Part shown: positions 47,401 to 60,200 of the stretch, one piece after another | Layout: the number at the start of each line of letters is the position of its first letter | Position numbering within the stretch: position 1 is the first letter of the stretch | Assembly: GCA_037074705.1 (NCBI GenBank) | Contig: CM073593.1 | Coordinates: 20,425,001-20,489,000, forward strand | Direction: 5' to 3' | DNA: 64,000 bases | DNA from: Zhengitettix transpicula | Lineage: Eukaryota; Arthropoda; Insecta; Orthoptera; Tetrigidae | The notes under the pieces: generated by a model | What the model saw: only the letters and a program-made list of their open reading frames with translations | Database searches by the model: none | Told to the model about the DNA's origin: nothing | Position numbers and translations under genes: made by a program

Positions 47401-50400
47401 TGATAAGGAAACGAAACACAAAAATTACAATTAAACAATGCAGTTAATATAAATGAAAAACGAAATGAAACAAAATTGAAACATAATCTGACTCATTACC
47501 CTTATTTAACAATTTACAAAATTTATTACTGAATTTCTACTTACAATTTTATTTGAGTTTTTCAGGAATGGTCTTTAAGCTACAATGCTCTTCTGTGCAC
47601 AGACTTTTACACACGCTCCACAGACACGTTCACTTCATCCTTTTGGTATCCCAACTCCTGACAGCTTGCATGGACTAAAATGTTTATTTTAATTTTAGGC
47701 ACGGCCACCATTCAATTTGACCGAATATTTATCACTGACTCCACGTCCTCCTCCTTTGCGGACACTCCAACATCCTTCCCTCTTGCGCTTTGGCACCCGA
47801 CTCCACGTCCATCTCCTTCGAGGTCTCCTGTCCAAGTCGTCTTAGGTCTCCAGTCCAACTCCTTTTATCTGCTCTCCCTCTCCAGACTGTTCCCTTGTTT
47901 TCACAGTTTTTGAATTTCCACATTCGCCAAACAAACACCAGCTGTTGGCTTTCTCACGCTCCGAGAGCCACTAAATACAATTACAATAAACATTTCCTTT
48001 TTATATAATTGTATGTCCATAAAACTTCTGTCATTATGCCTTTAGGGTTCCACCCCAATGTCTGTCAAAACCGTTAGCTCTAAGAGCCGCAAAACAACCA
48101 ATTATAGTCCTCCCCTTCTCTAAGAGCCACTTATCCATCATTTTAACATTATCCTTTTTTTTATACAAACCACTCAAGAATCCTCAGTCTGAGTTGGTAA
48201 ACAAATCTGATGAAATAAGAACAAAATTCGTGTCCTTCTTAACTGGGTATTACAATATATATATATATATATATATAGATAGATAGTGAGGAAGGATAGA
48301 AATAAATAGGAGAAATAGGAGGAACTTGACCCGGTGGCCGGGACGGTTAAGGCGTCTGTGTACTGAGCAGAATACGTGGGTTCAAGTCCCGCCTGGGTCA
48401 AATATTTTCAGTCTTTCCTTCTTATATATATATAGTAAAGATATGACATTGTCAAAAATAATTGCAGTATTGTATATCATTTATGTTATATTCCATACTA
48501 TAGGTTCTTTAATATGATTTATATCCAGTTGTCATTGTTTTAAGTTTTCTTCTAACATGAATAATTTTTCACAAACTAACTTGTGTTAACCATAGTAATA
48601 TTGACTTATGTTATCCATAATATTATATATACATATATATTAATTCAAAATAATCAAAGAAAAATAAGCTGCATGTTGGAGTGCCAATTTTGTAGTAATC
48701 AATTAAACTGATTAGCAAATTAAAATTTAATGATTGGATTTTAATTAAAAATCAATATTTTGAGCATACAAATAGATTAATTTATTACATTATTGATGTT
48801 ATATTACATATTAAAACTTGACAATATACTACGGCTAGATCTTAGGGCCGACTACTGGGCCTTCAATACAGAATATTTTTGTTAAACAAAATTATTAAAG
48901 CATTAATTTAAACAATCAGTACAATATAAAATATGAAATCTGAACTTGGAAATCTGATGATAAGATATCATTTACTGGCGGGTTTACAGATAATAAGTTG
49001 TGCAGTTTTACCTTACAGTTTTGTTGTACCAAGAAAATGGGCTCGTACACACATACACAATTATTATTAACACTTGTAGAGACAGGCCATTATAAACAGA
49101 ATTTAAGATGCAACACTTTCTGCTTGCCACTTGCTTCGCTGTTCTCTCTATCAAAAACTTATGACCCTTCTCAAAGTTTGGTTATTAACTGCATGCAATA
49201 ACCTGGCTTCCATTAATTGGAAGAAATGTCTAACTCGTGAATGTAGGCTAGACTCCAAAACTATTCTGCATCAGGGAAAATAACAGTCAGCATAGTATCG
49301 TTGCAGTTATTTGTTTATAGACTGGAAACAAGAGATGGATCTGAATATTATAGCTGTTAGACTATATACAGCCTTGCCTCCCAAATACACACTTTCTGAA
49401 TCTCTGTCCTTTCTCCACACACACACTCTCTCTCTCCAATCCCCACATACTGGAACTGTGCGTCCCACTTAATGTATTTCAACAATACAACAAGCCTGCA
49501 TTATCGCTCCATATTCTTGTACACAACTTGCATGTTTTTATGCCGCCAACAATACAAGTACAAAATTTTTGTTTATTAATTAATTATATTTCCTTTTAAT
49601 TACTAATATATATATATATATAAAACCAACATTTTGACAATGTCAGCCTGATGTTTAATCACATCTTGCCACCTGACAAACTAGGTGGATAAAGAAACAG
49701 CCCTCTTATAAGTAGGAGGCTAAAAACCTGGGTAGTCTCTTTCCCAGACGATGATGACAGAGGAAGTAATTGAAACGTTGTGCTACATTAATTCTACTTG
49801 GTTAAAAACCCAAGCACTGTTTATACAAACAATTTCACCAAAAAAAATCTTTATTTATTGTGTAGTTTTGAAATTATCAAGATTCCTTTTAGTTATTTAT
49901 GTATGAATTTGATGCCCTCATGTTCATATGCAATAAATAATTATTTTTTTCAGGCTACGATATTAAATTGCACACATACATTTTGCAAATATTGCATAAC
50001 ACTATGGAAGAAAAAGAAAGCTGAATGTCCTGTTTGTCGAACAAAAATTACTTCAGAAAATAGTTCACTTGCCTTAGATAACTTTATTGGTAGAATGGTG
50101 GAAAATCTTTCTGATGATCTTAAAAAGAAGCGAGAAGAAATTAAAGAAGAAAGATCAGGTATGCTCTAATTAAAGATAAATTTATCATTGATAAAAGCTA
50201 AGATAGGCAAAGAGATTGAATCTTAACATAATAAGAAAGTTTGATTCCTTGGTCAGTATTAATAGTGAAATTTTTATGCTTTCTCCTATTTTCTCGTGTA
50301 ACTCACAGTATCTAACCCTTTTCTGTCATTTAACTTAATAATATTTGTCTGTATAATAATTTCCTTATCACTCATTGGTTTGACCCATTTAATTACACTA

Positions 50401-53400
50401 AATTAAAGTTACTTCTCTCTTTGTTCCTGTTTTCTGGACCCTATAATATGTACAGTATATTAGAATTTAAAACCACTTGTGAGCGTTTGCTTTCTGTCTG
50501 TATATGTTCCATGTGTATATGGTCTTTTTAATGGCTTCTTTCCCTCCTTGGCAAAACCTTTCCTCACTGAAATAACAGCAGCTTTATTGTAAAGGTGTTT
50601 TGTGCCACAGCCTTAAAAGACCGCTGTTCAGTTTTAAGTCATGTAGAGCAGATCCAACTAATTTTTGAAGAAGTGTCAATTTTGAGATCTACAACTGTGA
50701 TTTACAACTTTCTGGTACAGGTTAGATTCAATCTCTTTCCAATCTGAACATGTTTTTTGTATTCAATTAACTTATAGTATATAAACATATAGTCACAGAA
50801 GCAGAGTTTCCATGGGTAGAAAAATTTAATTGAAGTTATCCTCCCCTCTCATCAATCACTAGGTTTGGTCCATTTAACTGGAAATTGTATTGTAACAATT
50901 TCAAAGGATTTAATGGCCCCACCTTTATCTAGTAAACTGTCTTTTTCTTTCAAGGTAAAATATTAACAAAGAGTGAAAAAGGAAAAATAGGTAAAAAGGG
51001 ACACTATAAAGCAAAAAGAAAAATAATGCCGAATTCCGTACTTTTCCTGAATGTAAAGCATTTGTACTTTTAGTTTTCGTAGATTGAAATGAAAAATTTA
51101 TGTCTAATTGAGATTGAGTTCTTTATCTGGGCAGTCTGTTGTTGGGGAAAAATTAGACTAAATGAACATTTATTCTTAAAGAAGTATGTTGTTCCATATC
51201 CACAGGTGATGTTTACCATCCCAGTTCTATTTTATAAATTTGGCAATTGTTTCATTTTGTAAAGTGTACTACTGTGTACATAGTGCTGAGAAATCTGAAT
51301 TTGATATATTGTGATTATATGCATTTGTGAAGAAAGTTTTAGTTCATTTGGATTTTAGTGGACTTTTGCACTGAATAAATTAAGAACAAGTCTCATTATT
51401 TCTTTAAAACTTTCGTAACATCAGTTACAATCTTTACTTAACAACTACCAGAATAAACACATTTTAACTAATTAACTCGTTGACTAGGGTCATCCAATAA
51501 TAAGAAAAATTTCGGACAGATTGTGTCAAAACAAACATTTTAGAATTATTCTGGTGAGTAATATTCTCCAAACTAATCCGTACCAAGTTTAAGATGAAAA
51601 ATTATACGTGGGTTTACATTTGATAGACTTCTGAAGTAAGAATTTGATCATTTCTTGTAAATATTAGCGAAAGAAAAATTTGAAGTTCCACCAGACTGGA
51701 CCAACTACTGATTTGAGGTAAGTCGGTATCACTGTCTGTTTCTAATCCTAATGTGTTATTTAATTTGACCACATCACATTTTCCTTAAGTTTTATATATA
51801 TAACACATTTAGATTTGAAAGAGACACATCGAAGTCGACAGTTGGTCCAGTCAGGCTGAGGAGTGAATAATTTGCAAATTTTCAAGGGCCTAACTACTTC
51901 AGAAGAGAAGGCCGCAACTGTGAATAAGTTCCTAACTTTGTGTGTGTGTGTGTGTGTTTATATATATATATATATATATATATAACATTAGTAGGGATAT
52001 GACATTGTCAAAAATAATTGTGATACTGGAAAGGAAAGAGAGATAGGTTGTGGCTTACCTGAAAGTGAAGTACGGTGTAGCCATAGGGAACCAAAGGTAG
52101 TTCTTCAAATTTTTGGAGGCTCTCAGCCTCCTTCTTCAGGAAGGAGTGTTACACCATTCCTTCCTGCTCTCAGTCTCCTTCTTCCGGCCAGTTGTGGACT
52201 GCAGAGTTTTGACCGCCACTCATAAACAATACGGCGGTCAAAACTCCGCAGCTGGTGCACGGAATGGTGTAATACTCCTTCCTGAAGAAGGAGAATGAGA
52301 GCCTCCAAAAATTTGAAGAACTACCTTTGGTTTCCTGAGGCTACACCGTACTTCACTATCAGGTAAGCCACAAGCTTTTGAGTTTTGTCAACTGACAAGT
52401 GCAGTTGTGTCACTCTAGGCTCTTCTTCACTCCTGACAAAAGGGACAAGGATCTGAGAAACGTTGTGTGGTATTTATATTATCACTTTTTTGTCTGTATT
52501 GGCTATCTTTCTTATTCAATACACAAAATATCAAATAACACATAATTACTATTCTAACAACGGACACTCCAGTTATTATGTTACATTATATATATATACA
52601 CACACACACTTAAGGAAAATGTGACAGGTTCTAATTAAAAATCACATTTAGATTGGAAAAAGACAGTGAATTTGACTTACCTGAAATCAATAGTTGGTCC
52701 AGTTGGAGTGTGCTATTATTGTTGACTGATAGATGAAAATTAATGTTGAAGATAATTCATACAAGTGTCTAAGTGCTTTACTGCTGTCCTTGAGACTTTT
52801 TGTGTAGATTGAAGAAGTCATTCAAAGTTTAAATTCACCATTACACTTCCCAAGAGGAACTAGTATTTTTAGGTGGAATATCACTGGTTGAAAATACATT
52901 AAAGAAGGACAGGGAGCTGACAGTCACTTATTTTTTCAGTAGATTTCCAATGAATTTTCATATTGACTATTAAGAGAAGGGCCAAAAAATTACAGGAGAA
53001 TATTACTCGACACCTTTCAGTTGTTATCTGGAAACATACCATTTCTGATGGCACACAAAAATATTCAAGTGAAATGATAATGTCTCTTATTTATTGATGA
53101 CCCTTGTAACAGAAACATACAGCATACTTATTTTAGTGACATGCACTCTATAATTTCACTTTCTAGGTTCAAGGCGTAGTTCAGTAAGGAAATCATCCCA
53201 GAGTAGGACGGTAATAATTATGCAAGAGTGACAGAGATGAATCAAAAGTTTGTCTAAATTGAAGAATTTAAATGAAAATAATTTTATTTTACAGAAGAGG
53301 ATTATGTATATATTTTTCATAAGCCTCCATCCATGTAAAATAATTAACTTTCAATCATTAAAATGAAATATTTGATATTTTACAAACATAATTACATATT

Positions 53401-53995
53401 TAACACTGTTTGTATATATTCTGCTATATTGGAGATTAAAAACGCTCCAATGAAGTAATTTATATTATTGAAAAAAGATCTAATAACAGTTAATGAGTTC
53501 ACACATCGAATTACTGGCTCAATATTTCATTTGAGAAATTACTTATAAGCTGGTTGACAAGTTTAAAAGGAGTTCAAAACAATAAGTTGAACTTTGGAAT
53601 CATTTTAGCCTTTCCATAAATATTACATTTATGAGGCTGTAGGATATTATAACATTTGCTAGAACAAAATTGTACAATGCGATGACAGATTGTGAGAAGT
53701 TTTTATTCACTTATGTAAGTGAAACATTATGAATGTGAATTAATGTGTCTAGTCAAGTATTTACTGTTATTCATTACACATGTAAGCAGCAAATATAATT
53801 ATTCCATAATATTTGTAACAACTATTTTAATAAAGGCATTGAATTTGTAATGTGGAAAACTCAAAGAACTTGTCTTATTTTAATTTATATACAACACTTA
53901 AGGAAAATGTGACAAAGTCAAATTAAATAACAATTAGATAGGAAAGAGAGAATGCAATAGTTGGCCCAGTCGAGCAGACATGACAGAATAGTGTG

Positions 53996-54092
<97 letters not shown>

Positions 54093-54215
54093 TGTAATAG
54101 TGAGAATGTGACATTGAGAGCCTCCGAAAATTTGAAGAACAACCTTCAGTTCCTCATGGCGACACCGTACTTCACTTTCAGGTAAGCCACAACCTATCTC
54201 TCTATCCTTTCCATA

Positions 54216-54272
<57 letters not shown>

Positions 54273-57200
54273 ACACACACACACACAATATTAGGAGAAT
54301 CCCCCACCAGGCCACTAACTTTCTCTCTCAATGGGAGGTTGTGGCATAGGAAAGGTTCTGATGGTGATCATTCATACAAAGCACCCTATACATACATATA
54401 TGCTTAAATATACATATAAACATGCACAGACATACACACACATAAGCATACCTCCCTAAAAAAGCTTAAACCTTAATAACAATCATTTTCAATGCAATCA
54501 TTTGTACAACATATTACCCAACAGGCTGGAAGCATTCACATATAATAATGATAACAAAGCCAAACAAACCCAAATCCTGAACCAATAGTTATAGACCCAT
54601 CAGTCTCCTCCCCTCTTTATCCAAACTGTTCGAAAAACTCCTTCTTCCCCTCATTAGCAAAGAATTAACCCACCTCATTTCTCCTGCTCAATACGGCTTT
54701 AGACCGAAACACTCTTGCACCCATCAACTCTACTCTGTGACATCCTACATCAACAATTCCTTCGACACCAATAACTCGTGCATTGCTGCCTTACTAGATG
54801 CAGAAAAAGCTTTTGATACAGTACACCACCAATCACTACTTTCCAAAATCAAAGACTCACTTAATGATTCCCTCTTCAGAATCCTTACTAACTATCTTAT
54901 TAACCGCTCCTTTTCTGTCAAATTTAATAATACCCTTTCAAATTCCTTCCCTATTTCCTCTGGTGTTCCCCAAGGCAGCATCCTAGGCCCTTCCTCTTCA
55001 ACCTCTATTTTCACGACATACCTAAAAACTTATCTACTAAAACATTACTTTTTGCAGATGACCTTGTCATACTCCTCCAAATTTCCTCTCTAGACTGGGC
55101 TAAAAAATGGAGAATCAGCATAAACCCTACCAAATCCACAATCATTCCCTTCACCCTTAAAATCAAGCATTCTCTCAACCACTCCTTCTTTCTCAATGAC
55201 ACAAAAATACCTATCCAACAAACTACACCATACCTAGGATTATCCTTGATTCCAAATTATCATGGAAACCTCACATAGCCCACATTACCTCCAGAATCAA
55301 CAACAAAATTATACAACTCTTCCCTCTTATCAACAGAGAATTTCCCATATCCCTTAGCACCTCTATCTATCCTTAATCTGCCCAATATGGTCATACTCAT
55401 GTGCCATATGGGGATTTACTGCCTATTCCCACTCCAACAAAATACAAACAAAACAAAACAAAATTCTCCGTTTAATATCAAATTCCCCCTGGTACCTTTG
55501 CAACTCAGTTATCCACAAAGACCTTGAAATTCCCCTAATTCCTGCCACAATTCGTAAATCTACCAAGACCCTAATAAATAGCTCCATCAACCATCCAAAT
55601 CCCACCATTGGCCTATTTTACAGTAACCCACCCACTCCTTCAATCAATCGCAGACTAAAACGTAAACTCCCAATTGGCATTATCCTCCCCCTAAAAAACA
55701 CTGGAATTACCTAACTCTAGCCCCTCCTACCAACTGGCACTACATAATCCCTAAATATCTGTTCTTCCCATCTTCCCCATAACCTCCTTAACGCTTTTCA
55801 AACATGAAGTTTCCCCACTGACCAGATCGATCGCTAACATTATGCCAGCTAATATGTTAATGTGTGGAAAACAAGTTAATCGGTTTCTCTTGTCTCTAAC
55901 TTGGAATGACAAGGGTCACATCCAAGACCACAAGTTTACATGTGAAATATTTACAAATTGTAAATACCTTATGTTTTATTTGTTTAATTTTTACAATTGT
56001 AAATACTGTTGTTATATTATTATCACAACTGTAAAGTCTCCGGACTAAAAGTTAATTTTAATAAATCAAAAAAATACATAAGCATGCTCATACATACTCA
56101 CATGAAAGTGGGGATTTTGACCAATGCTTCACACTCGCCATCCTTAAAGCTGTACCCCTGGATTCATCAGAGGCAGAACTCCATCTGAGGGAACTCTCCT
56201 TCCAACATGTCTTACAGTCCAGGCAAAGCCATGGACTCAACATCCTTTAAGTAGTGTCCATCCTACCTTCCATCCCCACTTTCACAAGACCATATGAGTA
56301 TGTATGTGGATGCATACATAGGTGTGTATGTATGTTTAAGCATATATGTATATATATATATGGTGCTTTGTATGAATGATCACTAACAGAACCTTTCCTA
56401 TGCCACGACCTTCCCTTGAGAGAGAAAGTTAGTGGCCGTGCGGCAGGTAAAACTCCGCAGTCGGTTGGTGCAGAGAATGGTGTAACACTCCTTCCTGAAG
56501 GAGGAGGCTGAGAACCTCTGGAAATTTGAAGAACAACCTTCAGTTCCTTGTGGCTACACCGCACTTCACTTTCAGGTAAGCCACAACCTATCTCTTTCCT
56601 TTCCACACCAATATTGCAATTATCTATATATATATGAACATTTGCTTTTCTATGTGCGTAATTCTTCACCCGAGCATATGAATTCACATAAAGCGCAAAC
56701 CTCCTATTTATTTCTATCCTTCCTCACTATCCAAGTTTGAATGTGATTTAGTTCCTTAATGGATTCTCCTAATATTGTATATATATATATATTGGTGTGG
56801 AAAGAAAAGAGAATCTCTCTTTCCTTTTCATACCATTATCTTAATTATTTTTGACAATGTCATATCCATACTAATAATATATATATATTATTTTCATGGA
56901 TAGGGAGGAAAGATACAAACAAATAGGAGAAAGGTTGGAATACACACAGAATATGCACGGGCATAGAGTCACACACCACGGATGTCAAAAATTTCACATT
57001 TCCTTAAGTGCATATGGTTTTATATCTGCATCACAAATTAGCTGTCTTAGAAACAAACAATTCCTCTGGTGTGATACTAAATGTTATGTTGCATATATGC
57101 TACACTATGCACTACAGCAGTGTTACCTTACCTTTTTTTTTTACCAATCCCTTCCAAAATCTTTCTAATGCACCCTATGTAACATACATACTTTTTATAT

Positions 57201-60200
57201 TAAAAAATTGAACTATTTCTTTAAGAAGCCTTATTTCAACTTGCATATAACTGTTCAATAGTAATAACTGTGCATAAACAAAGTAATAATTTATTTTAAT
57301 CTGAGATTGCAAAACTTCTCACCAATTTGAGCTATTGTATAAAATTAAGTTCTTATTGGCACTAGACTACAGTAGTCAAGCACTTAGCGCATGCCATTAC
57401 TTACGGTATGTACTACTCCTTGACTAGATATAGGAAACAATACTCTCAGAGTACATCATAGTTTATATTATTTTCAAGTGTGGCTGTACGGCAAGCTCCA
57501 AACTTATTTCAAATTGAGATACCAACAATTTTTCCTTTTGTATAAGTTAAATCATCGAATTGCCCCCTGTGGGGCATGCGTCTCAGGTTGGGAAACACTA
57601 AATGGTTAGACCAACTTTAAGTGAAGTATAAGTTCAGCTTCAGAGAAATGAAGTGGGTTGTAAATAAAGACAAATTAAGGAGTTTATTTGTGTTTCTAAT
57701 GTTAAATACTTGATTGTTTGAAGTACAGGGTAAAGTTAGCATCTAATTATGTGAAATATGTATCAGTATATTACCAATCACTGCAGCATCATCACCATTA
57801 AAGTTCTCTCATTCAGTCCTTATTATCCAAAGCCAACTTCCACTGTCTCCATATTCCCATTCTTTTTTATCCACATGAACCTCATTGATCCACCTTAACC
57901 TGGGCCTTCCTGTTCTACTTCTCAATTATTTTACTGTTAACATATTTCGGGGGACGCTGGAGTTTTCCATTCTTTTAACATGGCCAACAAATTTCATTCT
58001 TGCCATTTGTAATTATTAGTTTGTATAATTCACATTTATACCATATTATCTGGTTTTCATTTTACTTAATTGGCCTGTAGATTAATCATAGAATTTTTCT
58101 TTCAAAAGTATCCAGTAGGAATTCACCTGTCCTCTGAACCATACATCACTAATAGTTTTACTAATGCATTATAAAACTATATTTCATTTTCCTTGGAGAG
58201 AAAGTTTCTGTAGGCCATTGTAATTCGTGTTGCTGGCATTAAGTCGGTTTCTTATTTATACAGCTATTTTGTTTGTGCAAAAATTGCTTTGTACGCCTTA
58301 TTCCAGTTGATAGAGTCATATACAGTCCTAAAATCAACAGAGAGATTGTGTTATCTATTCTATATTCATATGTATTTTCCAGTATTTACCTTAGTGTGAA
58401 TATCTGTTCTGAGTTGGATCTTCCAGGTGAATTTTTTGTGGCACTAAGTTATTTTTCTCCTTTAAAACAACATGGAAATTTTTATATGCAGTACTGATTC
58501 GGGAGATCCCTCATTACTGAATCTGGATTTGAAATTTCTTGACAATGTTGATGAGATATTATTATTGAGATTATTTGGGTATTTCTTGGAGTAGAAAAAG
58601 TGAGAAATAAAAAAGAAAAGGAATAAAAAGCCAAGAAAATACAGAAAGAAGCAGTGTGCAAGAAACAAGTTGGGTTAAAGAGGTGATGTGAAAAATTGTC
58701 AGGAAATTCAGAGAAAGATGTAGAAACTCCAAAATTTCGAAGAGTACAGAAAAAACTCTGTTTGTCATCAGGGAGAGAACATCATGCAGACACGCAACCT
58801 GAGAGTCCGAACACTTATTAGGGGGCCAGGCCTACTAAATTTGGCCTGGTCCTCGAGTGACAGCTACCCCAGTATATACAAATGAGGATGGCCCCTTGTG
58901 TAGTATAGAGAACATTCATTACTCTCTGTTACTATATTCTGTTCATGATAACATATAATATTTGGGCATTATTTTACCTCTATATTTCAGTTACATAGCT
59001 TAAAATACTTATTTTCGATTTATTGAGTGCCACTTAGCATTATTTTATGTTATGACTTCCATATCATCTTCTAACCTAGGTTGTTGTATTTCCTTTTGTG
59101 AATTAGGCTGTCTGCCATTTAATTATTCATCATTATATTTCCTCCATTGCTACAGCACCTCCAATTTATCTACAATAATGTTGCCAGTTTTACCATGACA
59201 AATTGTTTGACCTAGCACGAGTTGCCCTTGTTGCCAGTTTTATCATGAGAAATTGTCCTTGCATGAGGTGCCCTCTTTATGTTTCAATATTTCTGTAGAA
59301 AAGACATGGTTTGTTTCAGTCTCATTGGCTCAAATTCTCCATTTGGCTATTTTGATATCCTTTCATTTTCTTTTGGTGATTATTTTCTCTTTATCTTTGG
59401 AGTAATGCACAGTAAGCATTATTTAAGTTTAATTTATCAGCATACAGCCATATAGCCAAACCATTCTTCTCATTTGAACATATTTTTAGTGTGGGGCCAG
59501 CAAGGGTGGATGAGGATATTGTGGAGGTTGGGCAGGTGGGGAGTATTGAGGGAAGGATGTATTTTAGGTCTGGGTTGGATTTCAGTCTAGTGAGGGCGAG
59601 GTAGAGAACAAAGTTGAATGTTTGTAGTCCAGGAAAGCAAGTTGTGTTTAGGGGTCGACTATATTTGTTTTATGTTCATCGAGGATGGGTTTGCGTAGTT
59701 AAAAAGTGTATACAGGATATTTGTTTCTGGAGGGGGTCACTAGGGTATTTTCTATTTATGAAATCATTGAGCATCTGGTTGCTACTTTCCTGGACTATAA
59801 AAACTCAACTCCATTCTCAGCTTGGAGAATTTTCAGCAAATTGAAAGCAGACAGAGGCAATATGAAATAAAATGCTTGCATTATCTTAAGAGACATGAAC
59901 GAAAATTAGATGTGTATTCATTTGAAATTAAAATTTCTGCATTTGAATTTCAATCAGAGTAATGTATTTGTAACTATGGTAGTTATTCACCTGCTCTTAT
60001 ATTTAACACACTAACACATTAAATTAGATAAATACGTAGCCAGATAACAGTCGAAGATAAATGCTAATTAAAAACCACACAACGATCTGCAATCTTTGTA
60101 GCTTCAATCCAGTGATTCAAAAAACACCACACAAACCAGGTGATGAACTCAATAAACTTTTTGAGTTTGTGTGATGTGTCACTCTTATGGCTCTTGCATT

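Larger units (their letters stand above)
43303..49953. other. RNF8 intron 8 (6.65 kb, splits the RING)
   Basis: Holds a family 2 palindrome (43941-44078), a GC-richer unassigned stretch (about 44110-45080), a full family 1 palindrome (46857-47262), the tRNA-like element (48328-48400), and a motif at 49750-49790 ending GAAACGTTGTG. Short open frames at 44188-44609 and 47680-48008 show no domain. Remaining sequence is AT-rich. Confidence 0.55.

Noticed and set aside
53934..54284. Open frames rich in Tyr and Ile
   Set aside because: Pure translation of TA and CA microsatellites.
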